This document shows, piece by piece, positions 1 through 5,416 of a DNA stretch of 7,136 nucleotides. Below the pieces are notes generated by a model. The model searched no databases. It saw only the letters and a program-made list of their open reading frames with translations, and was not told where the DNA came from. The translations under genes were made by a program, and so were the position numbers. The DNA is from Candidatus Moraniibacteriota bacterium. Lineage in GTDB: Bacteria; Patescibacteriota; Minisyncoccia; Moranbacterales; GCA-2747515. Each line of letters begins with the position of its first letter. Positions within the stretch are counted from its first letter, which is position 1. The DNA lies in contig JALXES010000035.1 of NCBI GenBank assembly GCA_027069365.1, positions 1 through 7,136 on the forward strand, written 5' to 3'.

Positions 1-600
<600 letters not shown>

Positions 601-740
601 CAAAAGAAATTAGGCGGTTTCAACATTTAAACCGTACACTCTACTGCATTAAAAGTGTCTCGTGTAACAAAGTTTTCGCATGGCACAGAAACATTCCCTC
701 ACACCACGCAGCCGTGTCGACGTTACTGCCAAGTTGCTAG
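601..740. other. Non-coding stretch between ligA and the TA-like module
   Basis: This part carries no supportable gene and is visibly richer in A and T than ligA. It holds one small perfect hairpin (CGGTTT 615-620, loop 621-628, AAACCG 629-634) just after the ligA stop. There is no T-run after it, so it is not a convincing intrinsic terminator. I see no tRNA-like or riboswitch-like fold. Confidence 0.5.
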
Positions 741-751
741 GGAGGTAGTGT

Positions 752-769
752 ATGAGGATTGTGGTATAA
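752..769 (+). other. Possible 5-codon leader ORF (MRIVV) with strong Shine-Dalgarno
   Basis: A near-ideal ribosome binding site, GGGAGGT at 740-746, lies 5 nt before ATG 752. The frame reads Met-Arg-Ile-Val-Val and then stops at TAA 767-769, inside the -10 box of the next promoter. It is not in frame with the following gene (ATG 777). It could be a translated leader on an upstream transcript, a relic, or chance. Confidence 0.18.
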
Positions 770-770
770 T
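762..770 (+). promoter_or_regulatory. Extended -10 promoter for the TA-like module
   Basis: The sequence TGG-TATAAT has a perfect TATAAT box (765-770) and the TGn extension of an extended -10 element. No good -35 box sits 16-18 bases upstream, which extended -10 promoters tolerate. Transcription would be expected to start about 7 bases downstream, at or next to A777, the first base of the ATG of the next gene. The message would then be leaderless or nearly so. Confidence 0.72.
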
Positions 771-776
771 GGGAGT

Positions 777-1088
777 ATGCCACAGAGCAATCTCACACAG
801 CGATTGACGCAGGAAATCCCGCCGTTTGTGCGGCCGTTTCTGTGGTCGTATGATGTTGACAGGATGGATCTCCGCGCACACAAAGAGCGCATTATCACAA
901 ATGTGCTCAACTATGGCACGAGTGAAGCGGTTGCGTGGCTACGGCGAACATACACACCAGAGGAAATTCGTGCCGTTATCGCCGCGCCGCGCGCCGGTGA
1001 GTGGAACAAGAAGTCGCTCGCGTTTTGGCAATTAATCTATAACCTCCCGCGCAATGCCGCACCACAACGACGCATCACTACACTATAA
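777..1088 (+). CDS. Small DUF6922-like protein, putative antitoxin partner of an AbiEii-type NTase
   Basis: The 103-residue product resembles the small proteins (DUF6922 type) often encoded just before AbiEii-like nucleotidyltransferases. Matching features are PFLWSYDVDRMD (about residues 20-31), AHKERIITNVLNYG (34-47), a Trp-Leu-Arg-Arg block (54-57), PEEIRAVI (61-68) and a late SLAFWQLI segment. The family assignment is from memory of this pattern, and the molecular role of these proteins is not established; antitoxin is an inference from gene order. I chose ATG 777 because it opens the conserved region and sits at the predicted transcription start; a TTG at 759 would add six residues but overlaps the -10 box. 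Its 3' end overlaps the next gene by 35 bases in another frame, typical of translationally coupled pairs. It has no signal peptide or membrane segment. Confidence 0.72.
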   Translation: MPQSNLTQRLTQEIPPFVRPFLWSYDVDRMDLRAHKERIITNVLNYGTSEAVAWLRRTYTPEEIRAVIAAPRAGEWNKKSLAFWQLIYNLPRNAAPQRRITTL

Positions 1089-1725
1089 TATCCTTGACGC
1101 ATCCCGTCGCGCACTTGTGCCGCTATTTGTGGCATGGAAAGAGCAATTTTACCTTGCCGGCGGGACAGCATTGGCACTATGGTTTGGCCATCGTGATAGT
1201 ATAGACTTTGATTTTTTTACGCCGAATCATTTTGCGCCGGATGTCTTGTTTCGCGATGTACAAAAAGCGCTTGCGCCACATAGTGTGCGGATTATTCAGG
1301 AGGAGGAAAACACACTGAGCATCATTGTGGACAAGGACATCAAAGTGAGTTTTATGACATACGCACCACCACTCTTGGTGCCGCCATACGAGGATGCGGC
1401 ATTGCGTGTTGCAACAATACGCGATATTGCGTGTATGAAAATGGCGGCCGTTGTCGGTCGTGCGACGATGAAGGATTATGTGGACATCTTTTTCATTCTC
1501 CGCACATACTCCTTGGGGGACATTATTGCCGATCTTACAGAGAAAGTGCCGCAACTGGATCCGCTTGTTGTATTGAAAAGCCTCGTCTACTTTGATGATG
1601 TCGTAGAGGAGCCGATTCGTTTTTCCCCAGGGCAGGAGGTTTCTTTTGATGAAGTGAAGCGTGCTATAACACAAACTGTACAGGAGTATGTGGCTGAAAA
1701 TAACCTTCAAGGCAGATTTTCGTGA
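1054..1725 (+). CDS. AbiEii/AbiGii-type nucleotidyltransferase, putative toxin
   Basis: This 223-residue protein belongs to the AbiEii-like nucleotidyltransferases, whose studied members act as toxins by modifying RNA (tRNA in some cases). The polymerase-beta-type active site is visible: GGTALALWFGHRDS (residues 36-49) followed by the metal-binding pair D51-x-D53 in IDFDFF. A second conserved block is K129, R136 and KDYVDIF with D141 and D144. The place where many nucleotidyltransferases carry a third carboxylate reads IKVSF (96-100), so Ser replaces Asp; I recall this as common in this subfamily rather than as damage. The late LKSLVYFDDVVEEP block also fits. No start lies nearer than ATG 1054, which is inside the preceding gene with no Shine-Dalgarno, so translational coupling is likely. 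The frame ends in TGA. The toxin role and the exact substrate are inferred. Confidence 0.85.
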   Translation: MPHHNDASLHYNILDASRRALVPLFVAWKEQFYLAGGTALALWFGHRDSIDFDFFTPNHFAPDVLFRDVQKALAPHSVRIIQEEENTLSIIVDKDIKVSFMTYAPPLLVPPYEDAALRVATIRDIACMKMAAVVGRATMKDYVDIFFILRTYSLGDIIADLTEKVPQLDPLVVLKSLVYFDDVVEEPIRFSPGQEVSFDEVKRAITQTVQEYVAENNLQGRFS

Positions 1726-1729
1726 GTGC

Positions 1730-1754
1730 GCGGCGTAGGGATATTATACGCTGC
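1730..1754. repeat. Inverted repeat between the NTase gene and the gat promoter
   Basis: GCGGCGTA (1730-1737) pairs with TACGCTGC (1747-1754), an 8-pair stem with one G-T wobble and a 9-base loop. No T-run follows, so it is a poor intrinsic terminator. Its right arm ends 20 bases before the gatC extended -10 element, where a -35 region or an operator would lie. It might be a weak terminator, a binding site, or chance. Confidence 0.3.
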
Positions 1755-1773
1755 AAGAATGACGACGTAAGTG

Positions 1774-1782
1774 TGCTATAAT
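1774..1782 (+). promoter_or_regulatory. Extended -10 promoter for the gatCA operon
   Basis: TGC-TATAAT carries a perfect -10 box (1777-1782) with the TGn extension, and its surroundings (GTGTGCTATAATGAG) closely resemble the promoter at 762-770. No good -35 box is visible. Transcription would start near 1789, giving a leader of about 42 bases before gatC. Confidence 0.7.
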
Positions 1783-1830
1783 GAGTCTGTTGAACAGGTG
1801 GGGGATTTTTAAGTTTGTAAGAAGTGGCTT

Positions 1831-2124
1831 ATGGCGGAGTTGACACAGGAGGAAGTGCGGCACATTGCGTTTCTGGCGCGGATTGGTGTCAGTGACGAGG
1901 ATGTGGCGCGGTACCAAAAGGACCTCTCAAGTGTGCTGGCGTATTTTGAGGAGCTCAACACGGTGGATACGGACGGTGTGGAGCCAATCGGGCACATTAC
2001 CGGAATGACGAATGTTTTGCGGGAAGATGTGGCGCATGATGCGGACGAGGACACCAAAAAGCGCATCATGGACAATGTGCCGCAGACGCGCGACGGGTAC
2101 ATTCAGGTGAAGAGCATTTTCTAG
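1831..2124 (+). CDS. gatC: Asp-tRNA(Asn)/Glu-tRNA(Gln) amidotransferase subunit C
   Basis: GatC is the small subunit that wraps around GatA and GatB and stabilises the amidotransferase, which turns Glu-tRNA(Gln) and/or Asp-tRNA(Asn) into the correctly charged forms. The 97-residue product is of family length. It shows the typical N-terminal helix LTQEEVRHIAFLARIGVSDEDV, the YQKDLSSVLAYFEELNTVDTDGVEPIGH block and the conserved NVLREDV (about residues 61-67), ending in VPQTRDGYIQVKSIF. ATG 1831 is the only plausible start, because the frame is closed by a stop at 1810. No clear Shine-Dalgarno precedes it. It is the first gene after the 1774-1782 promoter and ends 12 bases before gatA. Confidence 0.95.
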   Translation: MAELTQEEVRHIAFLARIGVSDEDVARYQKDLSSVLAYFEELNTVDTDGVEPIGHITGMTNVLREDVAHDADEDTKKRIMDNVPQTRDGYIQVKSIF

Positions 2125-2136
2125 AGAACACGGCAT

Positions 2137-3597
2137 ATGATCAAAGAACTCCACAACAAAATCCAAAATGGCGAGGTCACGGCGGTACAACTGGCAGAGC
2201 AATACCTCGGTATGATTGAGCAGAAGGACGGCCCCGAGGGCTTGAACGCGTTTCTGACGGTGACGCGCGAGGAGGCGCTTGCGGCGGCGGCAGCGGTGGA
2301 CGCAAAAGTCACAAACGGCGAAGAGATTGACTTGCTTGCCGGCATCCCGTACGGCGTGAAGGACGCGATCTGTACCAAGGGCGTGCGCACGACCAGCGCA
2401 TCCAAAATTCTGGACAACTACATCGCGCCGTATGACGCGACGGTGATAGAGAAACTCAATGCTGTCGGCGCGGTCTCACTCGGCAAGACCAATATGGACG
2501 AGTTTGCCATGGGTGCGTCCACAGAGAACAGCGCTTACGGGCGGACCAAACATCCGCTGGATCCGGCGCGCGTACCGGGCGGCTCCAGCGGCGGCTCGGC
2601 GGCGGCGGTGGCTGCCGGCGAAGTTGTCTGGGCGCTGGGCTCGGATACGGGCGGCTCTATTCGGCAGCCGGCGGCGTTCTGCGGCTGTGTGGGACTCAAG
2701 CCAACCTACGGGCGCGTCTCACGGCACGGGCTGATTGCGATGGCGTCCAGTCTGGACCAAATCGGACCGCTCACACAGACGGTGGAGGATGCGGCGATTG
2801 TGCTGTCACGCATCAGTGGACAAGACCCGCTGGACGCGACCAGTGCGCACAGTAGCGGCAAGCCATACGAGCACTACTTAACGGGAGATGTAACGGGCAA
2901 GAAGATCGGTGTGCTGCCACAGGAGATGTACAAGAATCTGGACCCACGGATTGCAGAGCACATCACGCGCGCCGCGGAAGTGTTGCAAGAGCAGGGCGCG
3001 GTGCTTCAGGAGATTGAGCTGCCGCACTTGCGGTACGCGCTGAGTGTGTACTACATCATTATGCCAAGCGAAGTGAGTTCCAACATGGCGCGGTTTGACG
3101 GCATTCGCTATGGGATGACGGCGGATGATGGTGCGGACAACGCACCGGGTGAGGGTATCCACGAGCGCTACCAGGACACGCGGCGCATTTTCCTGGGCGA
3201 GGAAGTAAAGCGGCGTGTGATGCTGGGGACTTACGGGTTGTCCGCCGGTTACTACGACCAGTACTACAACAAAGCGCAGAAAGTACGCCGGCTCATTCAC
3301 CAAGATTTTGCCGCGGCGTTCAAGAAAGTGGATACGATTTTGATGCCGACGACGCCGGAAGTGGCGTTCAAAGCCGGCGCCAAGACGGATGACCCGCTGA
3401 CAATGTACCTCTCGGACATCTTTACCGTGGCAATCAACCTTGCCGGCGTGCCGGCGCTCTCGCTGCCGGTCGGAACGGTTCAGGAGGATGGCGTTGCGCT
3501 GCCGGTTGGCGGGCAACTCATCGGCAAGTGGTTTGACGAGGAGGGGTTGCTGAACATTGCAGACGTGTTGGAGCGTTCATGCGCAGAAACTCACTAA
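2137..3597 (+). CDS. gatA: Asp-tRNA(Asn)/Glu-tRNA(Gln) amidotransferase subunit A
   Basis: GatA is the glutaminase subunit of the cytoplasmic GatCAB complex: it releases ammonia from glutamine and passes it to GatB, where the misacylated tRNA is amidated. The 486-residue product has the full amidase signature fold. The Ser-cisSer-Lys triad is intact: K75 in GIPYGVKD, S150 in PGGSSGGS and nucleophile S174 in SDTGGSIRQPA. These keep the spacing of the Staphylococcus aureus enzyme (K79, S154, S178), shifted by four. FCGCVGLKPTYGRVSRHG, DQIGPLT and the YYIIMPSEVSSNMARFDGIRYG region also match. It follows gatC by 12 bases. Glu-rich, Ala-rich codons around 2260-2310 form a short GCG-rich run, ordinary for the gene. 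gatB, normally required, is not adjacent; a membrane protein takes the place after gatA, so gatB is presumably elsewhere. Confidence 0.97.
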   Translation: MIKELHNKIQNGEVTAVQLAEQYLGMIEQKDGPEGLNAFLTVTREEALAAAAAVDAKVTNGEEIDLLAGIPYGVKDAICTKGVRTTSASKILDNYIAPYDATVIEKLNAVGAVSLGKTNMDEFAMGASTENSAYGRTKHPLDPARVPGGSSGGSAAAVAAGEVVWALGSDTGGSIRQPAAFCGCVGLKPTYGRVSRHGLIAMASSLDQIGPLTQTVEDAAIVLSRISGQDPLDATSAHSSGKPYEHYLTGDVTGKKIGVLPQEMYKNLDPRIAEHITRAAEVLQEQGAVLQEIELPHLRYALSVYYIIMPSEVSSNMARFDGIRYGMTADDGADNAPGEGIHERYQDTRRIFLGEEVKRRVMLGTYGLSAGYYDQYYNKAQKVRRLIHQDFAAAFKKVDTILMPTTPEVAFKAGAKTDDPLTMYLSDIFTVAINLAGVPALSLPVGTVQEDGVALPVGGQLIGKWFDEEGLLNIADVLERSCAETH

Positions 3598-3609
3598 CGT
3601 GTTGAGGAC

Positions 3610-4158
3610 ATGACATTTGCCGGCGAACAACTCGTACAACAAGACCAGGCAACATTTTTTACCACTGTTGTGCAGGTGTTGTCGTTTCTGTTTCACTCGC
3701 CGCTGTTTAGTGTCATTAAGTTCTTTGCGGCAATCTATGTCGCCGTGCTGATTGTGGATATCGTCTTGCTTGTTATCCTGAACGGTGCGCAGAAGAGTTA
3801 CCGCAAGGGGAAGCGCGGCACAAACCTTCCGACGTACGCAGAGGCAAAGCGCAAGTGGCGGCGCATTATGGCGCGTCTAAAGAAGAACGAACAGAATTAC
3901 TTCAAGGCGGCGATTTTGGAGGCGGACCAGATGGTGGAGAAAGTACTTGCGGATGCCGGCTACAAGCAGCCGACGATGCGGGAGAAAATTGAGCGTCTCA
4001 AGGCGCAGCATGTGGACAGTGCAGATATCTTGCACAAAGCACATGAAATGAGCGTACGTGTCATTCAAGACCCGGAGCTTGAGTTGACCAAGCGCCAGGC
4101 GGAGGAGACGCTCTTGCTCTATGAGCAGTTCTTGGATGATATGGAAATTTTTGGGTAG
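3610..4158 (+). CDS. Single-pass membrane protein with cytoplasmic helical (degenerate HEPN-like?) domain
   Basis: I do not recognise a named family, but the 182-residue protein resembles hypothetical proteins common in Patescibacteria. A polar N terminus and a hydrophobic stretch (about residues 16-36) lead into one strong membrane segment (about 38-57, with D50 inside). The basic run KSYRKGKRG (62-70) places the C-terminal part in the cytoplasm. That part is helical: RKWRRIMARLKKNEQNYFKAAILEADQMVEKVL, then AGYKQPTM, then AHEMSVRVIQDPELELT (144-160) and a final amphipathic helix. As I recall the relatives, they carry an RNxIAH motif, the RNase-like R-x4-H of HEPN domains, at 148-153; here it reads SVRVIQ, so Arg and His are absent. 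GAGG at 3604-3607 is only 2 bases from the ATG. It lies 12 bases after gatA and 1 base before the ferredoxin, so it is probably in that operon. Function unknown. Confidence 0.85.
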   Translation: MTFAGEQLVQQDQATFFTTVVQVLSFLFHSPLFSVIKFFAAIYVAVLIVDIVLLVILNGAQKSYRKGKRGTNLPTYAEAKRKWRRIMARLKKNEQNYFKAAILEADQMVEKVLADAGYKQPTMREKIERLKAQHVDSADILHKAHEMSVRVIQDPELELTKRQAEETLLLYEQFLDDMEIFG

Positions 4159-4159
4159 C

Positions 4160-4414
4160 ATGGGTGTTAAGAAGATTACAATCTGCCACAAGCGTGGCGA
4201 CTGCATTGGCTGTGGGTCATGCGCGCTTATCGCACCGCACACGTGGCGCATGAACCAAGCAGACGGCAAGGCTGACCTCATCGGCGCAACGCAAAAAGGC
4301 AAGGACTTTATGGTTGCGCAGATTGATGATGAGGAGAGTATTGTGGCGGCAAACAAACAGGCGGCAGATGCCTGTCCCGTGCAGATCATTCGCATAACAG
4401 GGCACAATAACTAG
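4160..4414 (+). CDS. Small single-cluster [4Fe-4S] ferredoxin
   Basis: This 84-residue protein is a small electron carrier of the cytoplasm. The cluster ligands are C15, C18 and C21 in CIGCGSC and C72 in ACPVQIIRI, the CxxCxxC...CP arrangement of one [4Fe-4S] cluster; no second cluster motif is present. The acidic, linker-like middle (about residues 46-66) fits the monocluster ferredoxins seen in Patescibacteria. C9 is an extra cysteine. ATG 4160 was chosen because it puts the motif at the normal distance from the N terminus and starts 1 base after the upstream stop codon; the longer frame from 4121 would overlap the upstream gene and adds unrelated residues. Its redox partner is not in this window. 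Co-transcription with gatCA is inferred from spacing only. Confidence 0.9.
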   Translation: MGVKKITICHKRGDCIGCGSCALIAPHTWRMNQADGKADLIGATQKGKDFMVAQIDDEESIVAANKQAADACPVQIIRITGHNN

Positions 4415-4423
4415 CGCTGCGCC

Positions 4424-4452
4424 TTGACGGTGCCGTGGTACTGTCTTAGGCT
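4424..4452 (+). promoter_or_regulatory. Weak candidate promoter before the 4483 gene
   Basis: TTGACG (4424-4429) matches the -35 consensus at five of six bases. After a 17-base spacer comes TAGGCT (4447-4452), which matches TATAAT at only three bases. It lies 10 bases after the ferredoxin stop and would start transcription near 4459, leaving a leader that still contains the Shine-Dalgarno at 4469. Read-through from the gat operon is the alternative, since I see no terminator between them. Confidence 0.28.
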
Positions 4453-4468
4453 GGAAGTAGTTCCTGAA

Positions 4469-4475
4469 GGGAGGA
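4469..4475 (+). promoter_or_regulatory. Strong Shine-Dalgarno fixing the start of the 4483 gene
   Basis: GGGAGGA lies 7 bases before ATG 4483, a textbook match and spacing to the 16S rRNA 3' end. It is the best ribosome binding site before any gene in the window and is the main reason for accepting the otherwise unrecognised ORF at 4483-4770. Confidence 0.75.
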
Positions 4476-4482
4476 TGGGTCA

Positions 4483-4770
4483 ATGAAGCGGTGTACTATA
4501 CGCCACGCGCTGTCACTCCAAAAAATCACGTTGCGGCGCGCGGAGGGTGTGGTGGACGCCTTTGAGATGACGCTCTGCGTCGGCACGGCATCTCTGCGTA
4601 TAGGGCGCACATACACGGCGACGCTCATACGCTCGGAAGGTGTATATATCACGCCGGCGGATGCGTTCGTGACGTGGGAAATTGTGCGGCGTATCTCCGG
4701 CATGATCGCCATCTTGGAGTGTGCCGCGCCATCTATCAAAGGTGTGCGCTGGCAGCGCAGGGCGCACTAG
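4483..4770 (+). CDS. Unrecognised 95-residue basic protein
   Basis: I do not recognise this protein. It is 95 residues long and rich in Arg and hydrophobic residues, with three cysteines (C4, C32, C79) not arranged as a metal site. It has no signal peptide or clear membrane segment. The alternating pattern in the first two thirds (for example FEMTLCVGTASLRIGRTYTATLIRSEGVYITP, split here as FEMTLCVGTASLRIG and TYTATLIRSEGVYITP) suggests beta strands, followed by a likely helix around FVTWEIVRRISGMIAILECA. Support for a real gene comes from its surroundings: a strong Shine-Dalgarno at the right distance and a perfect terminator beginning two bases after the stop codon. It has either its own weak promoter or read-through from the gat operon. 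Overlapping frames on the opposite strand lack such signals. Confidence 0.68.
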   Translation: MKRCTIRHALSLQKITLRRAEGVVDAFEMTLCVGTASLRIGRTYTATLIRSEGVYITPADAFVTWEIVRRISGMIAILECAAPSIKGVRWQRRAH

Positions 4771-4771
4771 G

Positions 4772-4802
4772 CTGCACCGGTGGCGTGTCCGGTGCAGTTT
4801 TT
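4772..4802 (+). terminator. Intrinsic terminator after the 4483 gene
   Basis: CTGCACCGG (4772-4780) and CCGGTGCAG (4789-4797) form a perfect 9-pair G+C-rich stem with an 8-base loop, followed directly by five Ts (4798-4802). It starts two bases after the stop codon and separates the upstream genes from rplI. Confidence 0.9.
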
Positions 4803-4813
4803 ACTTTGCCACC

Positions 4814-4842
4814 TTGTCAGAGTAAGGGAACTGCGCTAGACT
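4814..4842 (+). promoter_or_regulatory. Sigma-70-type promoter for rplI
   Basis: TTGTCA (4814-4819) matches the -35 consensus at five of six bases, and TAGACT (4837-4842) matches the -10 at four of six, with an ideal 17-base spacer. It lies between the upstream terminator and rplI, where a promoter is needed. Transcription would start near 4849, giving a purine-rich leader of about 32 bases. Confidence 0.65.
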
Positions 4843-4880
4843 GGAGACAGATAATTCGTTAGAGAGAAGATAGAGAGGAT

Positions 4881-5327
4881 ATGATTACAGTAATTCTCAC
4901 ACAGGATGTGGAGGGGTGCGGACGTGCCGGTGACGTATGCGAAGTTGCTGATGGCTTTGCGCGCAACAAGCTGTTGCGTCAGGGTCTGGCTGTTGTTGCG
5001 ACACCGCAGCAGATTGCTCGCTATGAAGCGCAGAAGCAGCGCCGTGAGCAGGAACGTGCACAACAACAGGAGCAAGCAGAGCGTGTCACACGTCTTTTGG
5101 ACGGTAAGACCATTACCATTGCGGCAAAACATGACAATAACACACTCTTTGGTGCGATTGACGCAACAGCAATCGCGCAAGAGCTCAGCAATCTCATTGA
5201 TGAGACCGTGAGCCCGGATGTTGTCGTGATTGAGACGCCAATCAAGCAGCTAGGTGAACATGACGTGGTGTTGCGTTTCACGGGTGATGTGGTCGCGAAA
5301 GTACACGTAGTAGTAACAGGTGCGTAG
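4881..5327 (+). CDS. rplI: 50S ribosomal protein bL9
   Basis: bL9 sits at the base of the L1 stalk on the large ribosomal subunit and helps keep the reading frame. The 148-residue product has family length and layout. The N-terminal rRNA-binding domain (about 1-40) reads MITVILTQDVEGCGRAGDVCEVADGFARN, split by the family pattern VILxxDVxxxGxxGDVxxVxDGxARN. A long charged Gln/Arg/Glu helix (about 41-72) follows, then the C-terminal domain with LFGAIDATAIAQEL and IKQLGEHDVVLRFTGDVVAKVHV. The usual proline after the ARN motif is missing: KLLRQGLA stands where many species have LxPxGLA. The gene is alone, with its own promoter and terminator, rather than in the common rpsF-ssb-rpsR-rplI cluster. 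AGAGG (4874-4878) is only 2 bases from the ATG. bL9 has been reported missing in some CPR lineages, so its presence helps to narrow the host. Confidence 0.95.
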   Translation: MITVILTQDVEGCGRAGDVCEVADGFARNKLLRQGLAVVATPQQIARYEAQKQRREQERAQQQEQAERVTRLLDGKTITIAAKHDNNTLFGAIDATAIAQELSNLIDETVSPDVVVIETPIKQLGEHDVVLRFTGDVVAKVHVVVTGA

Positions 5328-5350
5328 GTTTTTCTCATGAAGTATTTTTC

Positions 5351-5386
5351 ACAAAGAGCCGCAGGGGAATGCGGCTCTTTGTCTTT
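5351..5386 (+). terminator. Terminator hairpin between rplI and pyrG
   Basis: ACAAAGAGCCGCA (5351-5363) and TGCGGCTCTTTGT (5370-5382) form a perfect 13-pair stem with a GGGGAA loop, followed by CTTT (5383-5386). The T-run is short but continues the T-rich right arm. It should end the rplI transcript. Because it lies only 31 bases before the pyrG ATG and no good promoter follows, it could also act as a partial terminator or attenuator for pyrG. Confidence 0.85.
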
Positions 5387-5416
5387 AAATGGGAGGGGGA
5401 GATTAAAGATAGACAT

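Noticed and set aside
1084..1089. Perfect TATAAT at the end of the DUF6922-like gene as an internal promoter
   Set aside because: It has no TG extension and no -35 box, lies downstream of the NTase start codon, and overlaps the TAA stop of the first gene, so it could not drive the full second gene.
2878..3516. Long open frame on the minus strand opposite gatA
   Set aside because: It mirrors the codon structure of gatA, has no recognisable domain and no ribosome binding site; it is a shadow of a certain gene.
4121..4159. Longer ferredoxin start overlapping the membrane protein gene
   Set aside because: The added 13 residues do not resemble the family, and ATG 4160 directly after the upstream stop gives the expected distance to the cluster motif.
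4446..4770. Minus-strand ORFs opposite the 95-residue gene
   Set aside because: They lack a Shine-Dalgarno and promoter, while the plus-strand frame has a strong ribosome binding site and a terminator right after its stop.
5369..5416. N-terminal extension of PyrG by 16 residues
   Set aside because: It would start inside the terminator hairpin, and the family begins near MKKQKVIFVVGG at 5417.
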